Shown: positions 1 through 12,727, counted from the stretch's first letter. The stretch is DNA of 64,000 nt from Sesamum alatum (GCA_034509735.1 JACGWO010000005.1:28860479-28924478), one strand, 5' to 3'. Program-made: numbers and translations. The notes: generated by a model from the letters alone, not told the origin.

Positions 1-121
1 TATTAATCATGATAAATAGATGATTTAAGTGAAAATATTAATCTTACAATTTAATCTCATCCTGTATTTTATCCATCATTAATCTTTCACTATTTAATCT
101 CATCCCTCAAAATAGACGAGG

Positions 122-734
122 CCTAAGGGGCAGACCCTTGGAATAACTATTTTACTTTGCGAGATATATATGGACTAAATTACCCTCAAGTATATTTATT
201 TCTTCTGCAAAATAACTATACTTTTAACGCGTTAGCTTTATCGATAACCTTTTATTTATAAGTTAATTTATTTAATCATTTTTTATCAATTATACATTTT
301 ATTTTTCTCTTTCATTTAATAAATAAATATGATAAAAGAATTGAGTATGTACACTAGTCGAATATGCTTCGAGCGGTAGTATAAGAAAAATTTTCCTCAC
401 TAGAAGAAATATGATTTTTTATTTTAATTAATTACAATAATTAAAAGACAAAAATCATGGCAAATACAAAATTATCGCTGCTCTACAACGGCCATTAACC
501 ATTGTTTCTATAAGTGAGCCCAAAATATTATATTGATTCACCACAGTTTTTAAATACTGATTATTAGCCGTTGTAAAAATTTGAATTTTCATATTGATTT
601 TATTTAAAAATAATTAATAGTATTGATTTATCATAATTTTTAAATTAAGATCATTATAAATGTCGGTAAAAATCAACATTTTTTGGTGGTGGCTCCAAAT
701 CTGGTGAATTTCATTGGTTGTGATATGGTTATAG
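122..734 (+). other. Last intron of the left 4CL-like copy (3' part)
   Basis: About 122-400 closely matches 58775-59040, inside intron 5 of the right-hand gene, so this is the paralogous last intron. The match stops where the right copy carries a 277-bp inserted element (59052-59328) that is absent here. Bases about 405-700 look like a diverged member of the CACTA-like family seen at 46231-46551 (ATCATGGC and GGCCATTA motifs). The intron ends in TTATAG just before the exon. Confidence 0.65.
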
Positions 735-848
735 GTTGCACCATACAAGAGGTTGAAAAAGGTGATTTTCAGTGAGGAGATCCCAAAGTCAGCCACCGGA
801 AAGATTTTGAGAAGAGAGCTCAGACAAAGATTTTTGTCCAAACTGTAA
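735..848 (+). CDS. 4CLL7: Terminal exon of a 4CL-like 7 acyl-CoA synthetase (sister copy, 5' part outside window)
   Basis: This 37-codon exon follows a TATAG acceptor and encodes the end of an AMP-forming acyl-CoA synthetase. It starts [10 protein letters not shown] and contains [13 protein letters not shown], whose lysine matches the adenylation lysine of the family. It ends in Ser-Lys-Leu and a stop, a canonical C-terminal peroxisomal targeting signal (PTS1). Arabidopsis At4g05160 likewise ends in a PTS1-type tripeptide. Exon, preceding intron and 3' flank are all paralogous to 58775-59685, so this is one half of a tandem duplication. The rest of the gene lies left of the window. The family activates fatty acids or jasmonate precursors in peroxisomes; the substrate here is inferred only. 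Confidence 0.85.
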   Translation, partial: VAPYKRLKKVIFSEEIPKSATGKILRRELRQRFLSKL

Positions 849-976
849 ATCATGATATAATTACTCCTGTTTGATGGGTGTACAACGTTTTTATATTTTC
901 TTTTGATTTCTGTGATATGGTAATAAATTCGAACAAAATTTAACCAAAAATTTAACCTAGTGTATGAGTAAACAAA

Positions 977-1519
977 GGGATAATTCCACTCTCCTCACCT
1001 AAGGTTTAAAATAATTACATGTAAATCCTATGTAGTTGAAAAATTACATCTCATATTTTTGGGATGTGCTTATATCTAACAATAGGTTCCTAGTTGTTAG
1101 TCAAAATTTACAGAATTTATTTATATTAGCAAAAAACTGAATGAAAATCGTTATTTATTCTCGATTAACTTAACACTGAACCATTGGAGGTCAAAAAAAC
1201 CTTTTTATGATCAAACTACCCTTATATATCTTCACACTTAATGCATGTGAGGATATATATCTTTACTGTTAATAAGAGTAGTTTAGTCAGAAAAAAAAAT
1301 TGTTTGACCTGCTATAAGTTAATAAAGTCAATCAAGGTAAATATCGATTCTCATTCAACCTTTTCTATAGTATCAACAAATTCAGTAAATTTTGACTAAC
1401 GGATGGACCTATTTATTAGACGGAAGCAAACCTCAGGGTACTAAATGTAATTTTTCAAACCACATGGGTTTATGTATAATTACACCAAACCTCATAAAAT
1501 AGGATGTTATAATTATCCC
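977..1519. mobile_element. MITE family A, copy 1 (Mutator-type)
   Basis: Terminal inverted repeats start GGGATAATT and end AATTATCCC. The 9-bp flanks GTAAACAAA and TTAAATAAA match at 7 of 9 positions. The sister 3' flank near 59625 has the uninterrupted site, so the insertion is defined by comparison. Other copies are at 31690, 32515 and 47020. Confidence 0.7.
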
Positions 1520-1665
1520 TTAAATAAAATCCTTTAGCAGGAAAAAGGGAGTGTTATCAATGTTGGGAATGCCCAACCAATATAAAGCCTTTTTCCTTTG
1601 TCCCACATAGATTCACAACCAACTTTTAATTTATACATATTGAGCCTCCTTGTTGCTTTTGAAAT

Positions 1666-2385
1666 TGTTGGACCGAAGTCCTCCAGTGACAAACACTGAC
1701 ACAAAACCTATCTTACTATTATAAGCGAGATCTAGAATTTCAAAAACCCTACAAATTACATATCGGTGAATTCTTAAAGAAAACCTTTAAACAAAACAGG
1801 AATGGGGAAGGGGAAAAAACCAACCGACACACAGCACACCAAATCGGCTCAGGTTCCCTGATCCAGGTGGGTCAGCCCTCGGCCCCAAACCGGTTGCCCA
1901 ACCAGTTGCTTTGATTACTCAGGCACCACAGAGGCACCAAACTCAGAAGGCCGATTTAGGCAACACTACCACAAAGGTCAGCACTAAGCTTATCACAAAT
2001 GGGTTTGAACTTATGGAGGGAGGAACTCAAGAAGGGGAAGAAGATGAATTACTCGAATGATTTCTGCCACACGGAAGAGAGCTTTTTATAGTGTGGCGGA
2101 AAGAGGGTGGCGGTTCGCCAATAGAGGCGAGTTTCGACGGTGGTGGAGAATTCCATAAGATGCAGAGATACGAAGAGGCGGGAGAGCAATTTGGGAGAGG
2201 CAAAGAAGAAGAGGAGTCTGCTAGGGTTAGAAGTGGTCAGACAAAAGAGGGATGACCAACTTATAGGGTAGGTCAACTTTGGGCTAATGGGCTTAGGCTT
2301 CGGATACCAGAATAATCAAGCCATTCAGGTTGGGCCTGGGACGTTGGGCTGAACCATTGATGGAACCTGGGCCATTTTTCCAACA
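1666..2385 (-). repeat. Copia 3' LTR
   Basis: TGTTGG...CCAACA. The promoter TATA motif reads TATAAAAAG on the minus strand at about 2091-2100. It differs from the 5' LTR by scattered substitutions and small indels. Confidence 0.95.
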
Positions 2386-2794
2386 ACCTCCACCTTGGAC
2401 CATGGACCCTCAATGAGAGTCAGTCCTTATTTGGATCAGGGTATTTCATCATTGCCGTTAACTTTTCTGGGACTGTTTTTTGTACCTGCAAAAGAAGAGA
2501 GTTAGTATAGATAAATGTACCGTAATCAGAGTAAATTCAAAAGTTGCATGCATGCTTTGAATTTTTCTACGGTGAGACACTTCGTTCCCATGTCTGCAAG
2601 ATTGCATTCTGATCTTATCTTTTCTAGCTTAATGACATCTTTTCCAACTATATCTCGAATGAAATGGTACCTGACGTCAATGTGTTTGGTTTTATCATGA
2701 AACACAGGATTCTTGCATAGTTGGATTCCCGATTGGCTATCAGAAAAGATAATGACTTTTTCTTTTAGAAAACCGATTTTATTTAATAAACCTT

Positions 2795-5625
2795 CTAATC
2801 ATATTGCTTCTTTAAATGCCTCAGTTGTAGCAATATACTCAACTGCAGTAGTAGACAATGCAACAATATGCTGTAATTGAGATTTTCAACTAATGCATGA
2901 GCCACATAAAGTGACACATAGGATGTGGTGGATTTCCTGTTATCCTTATCATTAGCATAGTTGGAATCTACATAGCCTACCAAGCGAGTTCCTTCAGAAT
3001 GTTTTGAAAATTTTATCCCTTTTTCAAATGAACCTTTTAAATACCTTAGCAACATTTAAGTGCTTCCCAATGAGGCAAGCCTGCATTGGACATGTACCTG
3101 CCAAGACAACTCACAGCATATGCTATATCCAGTCGTGTGCTGAATATTAAGTACATGACTGACCCTATAGCATTTGAGTATGGTATTTTTGCTCATCTGT
3201 TCCTCTTTTTGTTCATTTTTAGGACTCTGTTCTTTACTGAGCTTAAAATGAGCGGCCAGTGGAACAGATGATGGCTTTGAATCAGACATGGAAATTTTTT
3301 TCAGATGATCTTTCACATAAGCTGACTGATTCAAAAGAATTGTGGATTTGCTTCTATCTCTCTCTATGGTCATTCCTAGAATCCATTTTGCATCACCTAA
3401 GTCCTTCATTTCAAAATTCTTACAAAGGTTATGTTGCAATTTAGTGACCAACTCTAAATTGGGACTAGCAATTAACATGTCATCAACATAGTGAACAAGA
3501 AAGACAGGATTAGCAGATTCAAACTTCAAATACAGGCAATGATCATAGGCACTTCTTTTGAACTTTAAAGAATGCATGAAAGAATCAAATTTCTTATTCC
3601 ATTGCCTAGGTGACTGTTTCAATCCATAGAGGAGATTTCTTTAGAAGACAAACATGATCAGGAAATTTCTTATCAACAAAACCACATGGTTGTTTCATGT
3701 ATATTTGTTCTTCTAAATCCCCATGTAAGAATGCAGTTTTTACATCCATCTATTTTAACTCTCAGCCATACTGACCAACAAGAGCAAGCATGATTCTAAC
3801 AGTTGTATATTTAACCACAGGAGATAATATTTCAGAATAATCCATTCCTTCCTCTTGGGTAAAACCTTTAGCTACAAGTCTAGCCTTAAACCTATTAGAA
3901 TCTGTTTCTTGTTTTAACTTGAAAACCCATTTGCAGTCAACTATAGAGCCTTTACTAGGTTTTGGGACAAGAATCCAAGGTTTATTTGCATTTGCAGATT
4001 TCATTTCTTCCTGCATAGCACTCAGCCAATTTTTGGATTCTTTAGACTGTAAGGCTTCTTCATATGAAGTAGGTTCAGGGTTTTCAACACTCAGAACAAA
4101 ATCTCTAAACCTAGAGGGGAGTCTTCTCTCTGTTCTTTCCCTATTATTAATGTGAGGAGATTCTTCGTGAATATTTTCAGTTACAGGTTCATTATTGTTC
4201 TGAGTTTCTTCCCTAATTTCATCATTAGGTTGATCACTTTCTAGAGGGCCCTCTACCTTATTTGGAATACACTCAATGTCTATATCTAGACTACTGGAGG
4301 GTGTGTCTTTGAGGCAAGGCATATCATGTTCATTGAAAATCACATCTCTACTTACTGTAACTCTAAAACCTGGTTGTCCCCTAAGCCATAGCCTATATCC
4401 CTTTACCCCCTCGAGGTACCCAATGAAAATGCATTTTTGAGATCGAGGATCTAGTTTATCTCCCTTTTGTAAAGTAAATGCAACACAACCAAAAACACGA
4501 ATTCAGAGAGGTTCACATGAGTATCAGACCATAATGCATCAGGGATTTTTCCAGACAATGGCACAAAAAGGAGATTTATTAATGAGATATGCAACAGTTA
4601 AAACAGCCTTACCCCAGAAAGTTTTCGGTAGTCCTGAACTAACCAGCATGCATCTTATCTTATCTAGCAGAGTCCGGTCCATTCTTTCTGCAACCCCATT
4701 CTGTTGAGGTGTATATGGTGTTGTTCTATGCCTTTTAATCCCACACTAATTATAGAGTTCAGAGAATTGTTGGTTGCAGAATTCAGTCCGTTATCTGTCC
4801 TTAATGCTTCTAATTTTTTCCCAGTTTGATTTTCAACAAGAATTTTCCAGTTCTTGAATTTTTCAAACACATCCGACTTGTTTTTCATTAAAAGCACAAA
4901 AGACCTTTCTAGAAAAGTTATCAATGATAGATAAAAAATACTTGTTGCCACCGTGTGTAGGCACATTCACAGGTCCCCATACATCAGCATGTATATAATC
5001 TAGAATGCAGGATGATGATGTAGTGTGTGGGTAGTGTGATGTAGGAAAATGAGACCGATGCTGCTTTCCTAGCGTACACTCATCACAGAAACCCAGTTTT
5101 TCAAGTTTTTCTTTCAGAAAACCTTCTTTATGCAGAAGTTCAAGACCCTTCAAGCTGATATGACCAAGCCTTTTGTGCCACAAATCAGTTTTATCAGATT
5201 TAGAAACATTTGCAGCAAAGGAATCATAAGTTACAGAACATATGTACAAGTTCCGTTTTCTTTCCGCTTTGAAAATCATTAATGACCCCTTCATGATTTT
5301 CATTACTCCCTTGCCCCATCTACCTTCTAGACTCTGTTCTTCTAGGGCGGCACATGACATGAGGTTATGACATAAATCAGGCACATGTCTAACATCTTTT
5401 AAGGTTAACTTATAACCATTTTCAAAAGTCACACAGACATCACCTAGACCTTTTACTTCACACAGCTTTTCATTGGCCATGGATACACAACCCATGTTAC
5501 ATGCTCTGCAGTTTGTGAAGATTTCTTTAAAAGGTGACATGTGAAATGTGCATCCAGAATCAATTAACCACTCATTCATGCAATGAGCAGATTTAGCAGA
5601 GTTAACATCACATAGCATATAGACT
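2795..5625 (-). pseudogene. Copia pol: protease, integrase, reverse transcriptase, RNase H (broken)
   Basis: Reading the minus strand from high to low coordinates: a retropepsin with LIDSGCTFHM near 5570; a GAG-pre-integrase domain (LWHKRLGHIS) near 5170; the integrase core start (DVWGPV) near 4970, continuing in another frame to about 4664; the RT N-terminus (WVFKLKQE, ARLVAKGFTQEEG) at about 3830-3930; the RT catalytic YVDDM near 3490; and copia RNase H (GYVDSNYAND) near 2960. The order places it in Ty1/copia. At least four frame changes and stops separate these blocks, so no functional polyprotein can be made. Confidence 0.9.
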
Positions 5626-5639
5626 TCTCCAGAATCTTC

Positions 5640-6437
5640 TTCAAAAGTGACATTTGCTTCTTCTTTCTTTTCTTTCTTGGGCTTTTTACATTCTTTATAA
5701 AATGCCCCTTTCCCCCACAGTTATTATAGCATTTCCAGTCTTTATACTTATTATATTTTGATTTTGATTTGCTTCGGCCTTTTCCTTTCCCTTTATTGTT
5801 CTTCCTATACTTATGTTCAGAATTTCGATTCTTGGTTCTTCCTCTTACAAAATTAACATCAGTCTAGGAAGTACTAGCCTTATTAGCCTTTAGGTCTATT
5901 TCGTTACTCTTTAAATCATTAACTACTGTGTCCAAATTAACCTGATCTCTACCATATTTTATAGCAGCCTTGACATCACTATAGGTTTCAGGTATAGCAT
6001 TTAACAGGACTATTGGGGTGTAATCATCAATATTCTTGTCTCCTGTTAACTTAATGTCTTGAACTAGTTTAGTGAACTCATCAAGATTTTCATCAATGGT
6101 TTTAGTCAGATCAAGTCTATACCTAAAGAATTTTTCAAGTAGAAACAGTTTGCTAGGCAGGGAAGTCTTAGTATATAGTTCCTCTAATTTTTTCCCGCAG
6201 GGCCTTAACACTATCTTGTCTACCTACTTTCCTTAGGACATTATCAGACAGGTTCAATATTATAGATGAGTATGCATATTCATCGTTTCCAGACTATTTT
6301 TCTTCAGAAAAGTTTTCAACATATCTTCCATCTATTGCCTTAAAAACTTTCTGTTGCATCAAGATACCCTTCATTTTCTGTTGCTATATGGAGAAGTCAG
6401 ATTTTCCATCAAAAGGTTGCAAGTTATAAACAACCAT
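5640..6437 (-). pseudogene. Copia gag (broken)
   Basis: Translation from about 6437 gives a copia-type capsid (UBN2/DUF4219-like) start with FDGKSDFS. In-frame stops follow near 6385 and 6300. The longest open block is 5864-6211. A CCHC-type zinc knuckle is recognisable near 5690-5740, but a single missing T splits it between two frames. The capsid would package element RNA; this copy is dead. Confidence 0.8.
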
Positions 6438-6919
6438 CACACAGTTCAAAAAATGAGTATCACAGAGATAGGAATGCAACAAATGCAGGTATGATGAAGG
6501 GGAACCTTCTTGCCTTCAACTATATACCCGACGGTCTCAGGGACCCAGCCAAGTGAGAAGCAAAGAGAGGCTTTTGGTCTGGGTTTGAAAAATAGTATAA
6601 TATGCACTAAGCAGTTTATAGCAGTTTATAACAGTAGTTTTTGCACACAGCAAAATATCACTAAGTTACCAGAGTACGCACTAAGCAAGATATCATTACA
6701 GGGTAAAAGATATACCAACACAAAGCAGAATATCACGACAAAGTAATATACTAGCACTAAGCAGGATACCAACACAAAGCAGAATATTACCACAGAGTAA
6801 TATACTAGCACTAAGCAGGATACCAACACAAAGCAGATATTATGATAGCACAAATCAATAAAGTAGAAAAGGATCGTATAGCCCTTACCAAACCTTCAAT
6901 GGCCAGCGAGAGCCCGAAG

Positions 6920-6931
6920 GCTCTGATACCA
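6920..6931 (-). other. Copia primer-binding site (tRNA-iMet)
   Basis: The minus strand reads TGGTATCAGAGC one base inside the 5' LTR, the complement of the 3' end of plant initiator tRNA-Met, used to prime minus-strand cDNA. Confidence 0.95.
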
Positions 6932-6932
6932 C

Positions 6933-7654
6933 TGTTGGACCGAAGTCCTCCACTGACAAACACTGACACAGAACCTATCTTACTATTACAAGGGGATCTA
7001 GGGTTTCAAAAACCCTACAAATTACAGATCGGGGAATTCTTAAAGAAAACCTTTAAACAAAACAGGAATGGGGGAAGGGGAAAAAACCAACCGACACACA
7101 ACACACCAAATCGGCTCAGGTTCCCTGCTCCAAGTGGGTCAGCCCTCGGCCCCAAACGTCGGTTGCCCAATCGGTTGCTTTGATTACTCAGGCACCACAA
7201 AGGCAGTGAACTTAGAAGGCCGGTTTAGAAAACACTACCACAAAGGTCAGCACTAAGCTTATCACAAAGGGTTTGAACTTATAGAGGGAGGAACTCAAGA
7301 AAGGGAAGAAAATGAATGATTCGGATGATTTCTGCCACAAAGGAAGAGAGCTTTTTATAGTGTGGCGGAGAAAGGGTGGCGGTTTGCCAACAGAGGCGAG
7401 TTTCGGCGGTGGTGGAGAATTCCATAAGATGCAAAGATACGAGGAGGCGGGAGAGCAATTTGAGAGAGGCGAAGAAGAAAAGGAGTCTGCTAGGGTTAGA
7501 AGTGGTCAGACAAAAGAGGGATGACCAACTTATAGGGTAGGTCAACTTTGGGCTAATGGGCTTGGGCTTCGGATACCAGAATAATCAAGCCATCCAGGTT
7601 GGGCCTGGGACGTTGGGCTGAACCATTGAGGGGACTTGGGCCATTTTTCCAACA
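6933..7654 (-). repeat. Copia 5' LTR
   Basis: 722 bp, TGTTGG...CCAACA, with a minus-strand TATA motif at about 7351-7360. A direct partner of 1666-2385. Confidence 0.95.
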
Positions 7655-7759
7655 CAAATAAGAAGTGCTGGTGTGTGATTTCCAAAAGAAATGCCACATG
7701 CGCTAAAATTCTACGCATTTTCTTTTGAAAGCTTCAAAGCTGACCAAGTCTATCAGAAT

Positions 7760-8575
7760 GTCCTCGTCTGAAGCCATTGCATTTGCACATCCACTTTTGT
7801 TCTTGCCTATATCCTTGGTACTTCCTCTACTCTTTATTTGGTGAGCACTCGTGTCAGCATCAGGATATTATTACCTCAACCAAATATTATCTCTCTTGCG
7901 CCCGCCATTGTATTAAACTTCAAGTTGACCACCATCATCAAGACTATGACTTTGCTGTTGGAGATTCGATTCTTCTCCCTCCTCACCTTTATCGTCAATC
8001 ATCCGTGCACCATAGACCTCAAAAAAATTGACCATATATTTCTATGGCCCCTTTCGAATCCTCCGTCACGTCGATCACGTCACCTATGAACTGGAGCTCC
8101 CAATCGATGCCTGTACGCAGTATTTCATGCCTCTCTAATGAAACCCTTTCGCGATGACCCATTGGCAACGAAGACTCTTTGGCACTAGACGCCTTTAGAT
8201 TTATGCCCCACTGCAATCTCGATCGTCGCTCTGACCAGTCAGGTTTGCAACCCAAGGTTCGGGTGCATTGTAAAGACTAAGAAGGGGAAATTCTAGCCCG
8301 GACCTGGCTCGGTCAAATCTGAACTAATCATATGGCAAGTGCAATACACTTGCCGTGAGATTGGTGTACAATATAAGGAAAGTGCCCAATCATATAGCAA
8401 GTGTACGACACTTACTCTATGATTGATTTGGTTCGGCCAAATCTGGTCTGGATAAGAATTTTCCGATTAAGAAGAGTCTGACTGCCAATTGGGTTCCACT
8501 TGTTGATCTTTGCTCAGCCTACCCGCTTTCGACCTTGAAGACAAGGTCCATTTTGATGGGCTGAGCATCGATAGG
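7760..8575 (+). pseudogene. Ty3/gypsy chromovirus pol remnant (integrase C-terminus and chromodomain end)
   Basis: Plus-strand frames contain the usual end of a chromovirus integrase: FAVGDSILL near 7950, GPFRILR near 8050, a block like VFHASLMKPF near 8130, and the chromodomain tail LEDKVHFDG near 8535. Frameshifts and a stop separate the blocks. A small MITE (8285-8465) interrupts it and the Athila-like element at 8576 cuts it off. No LTR of this element was found. Confidence 0.7.
8285..8465. mobile_element. Small terminal-inverted-repeat MITE
   Basis: The termini are imperfect inverted repeats (GGGAAATTCT and AGAATTTTCC, continuing into CCCGGACC-like arms). Flanking 9-mers ACTAAGAAG and ATTAAGAAG differ at one base, a Mutator-length target duplication. 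It interrupts the chromovirus remnant. Confidence 0.55.
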
Positions 8576-9783
8576 TGATTGCAAAAATACGTACTATCAA
8601 GTGTACTAGCTATCAAGTAGTATAAAGAATGTTCAACCACAAGGATTTAATGAAACCATTACCACAACTATGACTAATCCTTAATTATTTGGACAATCGA
8701 GAATTGGAATTATTTATGAAACTACTAAAAGACAATAAAATCGACAATAGCAAGTTATTACGCTGAAGGAAAAAATGTAGATTTAGGAAGAAGTGCTATG
8801 ACTGTAGGTCCACCTAATCAATACAACGTATTCAATATTAATGGATCAATCAAACAGACAAGTATTTTTGCATACTGAGATTTTTTCCTATTTTAATCCA
8901 ATATACTCTCTCGAGCTATACCGAACCTATTACTATCAAGGAATTCGGGGATTTCTCCTCTCCGAAACTCGTGATAATAATGCATGAAGATTTATGAAAA
9001 ATCTATAGAACCAGATAGACCATGCCTGTGTATGTCTACACATCATTCAATCCACACCATGAATTACTCTTGCACTATGCTAAATTCTCTCTCAGTTCAT
9101 TAACATAATTAAGAAAATCTAAGAGGTGATCAAGCTCTTAAATAATAGCAACAAACACAATAACTCATGGATATGCGAAAATAACACTAGATTAATCCAG
9201 AAAATATTTAACACATAGTATTAATTAGACTTTCCATAAGCCTTAGCACAAAAAGAAAATTAGTTTATCCTAATTCTAACAAAAACACAAGAGAAAGATG
9301 CAGAAAATTGCTGGAGAAAAAGTGATCTCTTCTTCTCCTCCTTTATTCTTTATATAGAGAGAGAATCCTAATTGAGGTAGGAGAAGAATAGGTTTCTATT
9401 TAGCATAAAACTCTTTTCCTTTTCTAGTCCTATTCTTACCAAAACTCTAAGGTAGATTACAAAAAAAATAGGATCTCTTTTTAAGTGATATAAAATCAGA
9501 ATTTTTGTTTTTTACAAGTCAGCTCGTCTGCAAATTCTGCTTGGTGAATGTCTGATACCCGTGGGTCACGGGTTATGCTTCCTGCGTTTTTGAAATCAAA
9601 ATTTCTGATAGCCTGTGGGTCACGGGCTAACTTGTAGTCATTTCTGCAGAAACTCTTCTCTTGCACTTGCCTTTTTGGGCACCAAAGTTTCTAAAAATCA
9701 CAAATTTACCCAAGAACAAGCATTATATCGAGATAAAATAGGGGTGGAAACATAAGAATATGTTGTATAATTTTCCCCAATCA
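8576..9783 (-). repeat. Athila-like 3' LTR (full length, 1208 bp)
   Basis: It starts TGATTGCAAAAATACG and ends CCCCAATCA. It contains two copies of a palindromic motif around GTGGGTCACGGG at 9560-9635. That part is missing from the truncated 5' LTR. Confidence 0.9.
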
Positions 9784-12011
9784 AATACCCCCACACTTCA
9801 ATCATGCTTGTCCTCAAGCATATAGCAATGCAGTGCAATCATTTTCAAAAGAACATCCCCTTCTACATCTCACCCCATTTCAACTTATGCCAGTATTTCA
9901 AAATGAATTCACCGTCAAGGTGCAACAGAAAAATAATAGACTACACAGTACCAATTCACACAAGCCACACAATATGACAACTATCTCAACAATCCATTTG
10001 GAATAAAAAATGCAAAGTGAGTGAACACCCTCGCTTTGGATACACTCAATACGCTCAAAGTGTTTAAGGGTGGACAACAACTCCCAAGTCATGCTTTTAA
10101 CGAGATTTTGCCATAGGCTTGCTCTTATATCAGATCTCCACCGCTTGAAGTGAGTTCGGAGTGAGAATCAAAAGGTTTTTTTCCGGGTTGTAATAGGGCT
10201 TTTGGTGAGGGTAGGAAACAAATAAGAATGAAAGAAGGGTTCTTTGGGGTTAAAAAAATTAGGTGACATTACTTGGATAGGCTTCCATTGTATGAATTTT
10301 TTAGTTCAAGTGCAACTTATTCCTTCTTTGTACTCCATTTTTTTCTTCTTGCTATGCTTTTCCTTCATTCTCATCATCGCATTGCATCACGACTTTCTCC
10401 ATTCTCTTTTTTTTTTTTTTTTTGGAGACATTCGATTTCTCCCTTTTTCTTCTCTTTCTTTTTCTTTTTCTCTTTTTTTTTTCCTTTTTTTTTTTTTTCC
10501 TTCCATAGTTTCTTTCCTTTAGACACATCTTCACGGGATGGTTGAGACTGGCACTTGAACTATACACTAATGAGGGAAGAGTATCACAAGCAGTCATTCC
10601 AATCCTTTAACGGTGGGGTTCAAAGGTTTAGGACAAAGAAACGGTTGTTCATAGCTTGTATTGTGCTTAATATGACAACGAAATCAGGCTCAAGCTTACT
10701 TGGACTACTAGGGGTGGATATTTATGCAGGCTTAGCAATGAGAAACTTTGGTTCAATCCTAATGCTCTTATCATTTTGACACACCTAACTCAATATGCAG
10801 TCTCGACATGTATAACCGAGCAACTTCTAGAAAATCAAGCCAAAGATGACAATCACACAACCAAACAAAATAAGAGAGCAATAAAATGTGTGCTCATAGG
10901 CTCAAAAGCTCACCAAAAGTGCTTATGTGTGCTACTCACAAGCATTTTTTCATCAAAACAAGATCGTTAAGATATTCATCACACATGTGGCAAGTTTGAA
11001 TTTTCCTATGCATGTCAAGTATTCTTTTGCAATCGCAACAATGCATTCATAAATTATATTGGCATGAGCGAAATGGGGATGCAATGTATCAAGGTTCATC
11101 ATCATATTGCTCAACAAATCACCAATTTTTTAGAAAATTTCACAGAATCATAGCAAATGCGTAGCATCATGCCTCAGCCGCAAGCACCAATATGCATATC
11201 ATCAGAGGACATCAACCATCCCCACACTTAAACCCGACATTGTCCTCAATGTCGGTGCCCCAAAGGAATTAAAGAAGATAAAGGAGAAGAGATACATCCC
11301 TGAGAGTGTGGGGCGCTGAGCGGTGGGAAGAGGTGGAGACTGGTTGGAATAGCACAGTGGTGAGCGGCGATTGGAGTGAGGAAAAAGGAGCACCTAGTAG
11401 TGGACAGAAACACTTTCCAAATAGCCCGTAGGTCACGGACTATCAAAAATTCATGTGACACAAATGTACCAGGCATAGTCCGTGGTCATGGGCTATCAGA
11501 AATCCATCACCCGCACTGAAAAAGAGAAAAGAGAAAAAAAAAAGATGAACATAAATATGCATGGGTTGCCTCCCATGTAGCGCTCGTTTAACGACACTAG
11601 CTTGACGTTAGGATACTTCTCACACCCCTGCAAGTCGGAGAGGGGTTTTGGAATGAGTCTTTTGCGCCTCTTCGACAGAGCCTTTTAGCCTTTGCCAATC
11701 CACTTTAACACGGGCCTTGTCTTTGTGATGCCACTCTTCACGCTCGTTCAATTTTTTCTTTCTTGCCTGAGATTCATGCCATGCCTTGGTGCGTTCCTTG
11801 GATATTCAAGCATTCTTGTTGGCCTTTTTCATCCACTTCTTCTTGTTTGGTTGAAGCCTATTTTTCTCGTTCCGGTTGGGTGATGTTGCATCTGGTGGTT
11901 TTGCTTTGTGATTGGAAGTAACTCCATTTAACAACAACACTTTTTATAGTTTAGACTTCAATTCTTGACCCCGTTTTTTGCAAAATTTGCAACCTCCACA
12001 TGCTCTTCTTT
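9784..12011. other. Non-coding interior of the Athila-like element
   Basis: No pol domain or credible gene is seen. The stretch has a long T/C-rich low-complexity block (10400-10510), a C-rich CCCCACACTTAAACCCGACA segment near 11220, and two more copies of the GTGGGTCACGGG-like palindrome at 11424-11505. Open frames through the T-rich block are low-complexity artefacts. Confidence 0.6.
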
Positions 12012-12727
12012 TCACGTCCTGCAAATTATTCCCATTAGAATTTGTGAAATAATTTCTTTGGGACCCTTACATTGGACAAAATGAGCATTTTCAGTTCTAG
12101 GGGAATTAGTACTATCAATTGCAAATATGTCATGCTCATTCTTGTGTAGATATTTCATAGGCTTAAACACACTAAAGACTATATGTTCATCATTAACTCT
12201 AAGAGTGAGTTGACCTTTTTGCACATCAATTAGTGCTCTACTCGTGGCAAGAAAAGGTCTTCCTAGAATCAATTGCATATTCTTGTCCTCTTCCATATCT
12301 AACACAATAAAATCAACGGGATGATAAATTTTCCGACTTTGACCAACACATCTTCCACTATTCCCTTAGGATACTTAATGCTTCTATCGGCTAGTTATAA
12401 AGTGATTATAGTGGGAGTAAGTTCATGCATTCCAAGTTTCTCAAAAATAGAATATGACATCAAATTCACACTAGCACCTAGATCACATAAAGCTTTATCA
12501 AAATTGGTATTCCCTATAGTGCAAGGTCTAGAAAAACTCCCTGGGTCCTTGAGCTTGAGTGATAGCTTGTTTTGGAGAATCGCCGAATATTCTTCATTGA
12601 GCTTCACCGTGTCACCTCCTTCCCACTTCCTCTTATTGGAAATCACTTCCTTCAAGAATTTAGCATAGCTTGGCATATGTGATAGTGCATCAATTAAAGG
12701 GATATTAATATGAATCTTTTTAAACAT
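12012..12727 (-). pseudogene. Athila-like aspartic protease region
   Basis: Two minus-strand blocks in different frames. The first (12395-12727) contains CDLGASVNLM, the protease active-site variant usual in Athila-type elements, followed by FEKLGM. The second (12012-12305) contains LILGRPFLATS, the downstream protease motif. A frameshift between them breaks the polyprotein, and no RT follows. In autonomous relatives this protease would cleave Gag-Pol. Confidence 0.8.

Larger units (their letters stand above)
1666..7654 (-). mobile_element. Ty1/copia LTR retrotransposon, complete but decayed
   Basis: Two LTRs of about 720 bp (1666-2385 and 6933-7654) both begin TGTTGG and end CCAACA. Next to the right LTR, the minus strand reads TGGTATCAGAGC, the initiator-tRNA-Met primer site typical of plant copia elements. 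Next to the left LTR it reads a purine tract (AAGGTGGAGGT). Flanking bases are GAAAT and CAAAT, a 5-bp target duplication with one change. The minus strand carries gag, protease, integrase, reverse transcriptase and RNase H in copia order. All are broken by stops and frameshifts, so the element cannot be autonomous. Confidence 0.95.

Noticed and set aside
614..853. 79-residue minus-strand open frame
   Set aside because: Antisense shadow of the terminal 4CL-like exon.
10244..10597. Phe/Leu-rich and Lys-rich open frames
   Set aside because: Translations of a T/C-rich low-complexity block in a retroelement interior.
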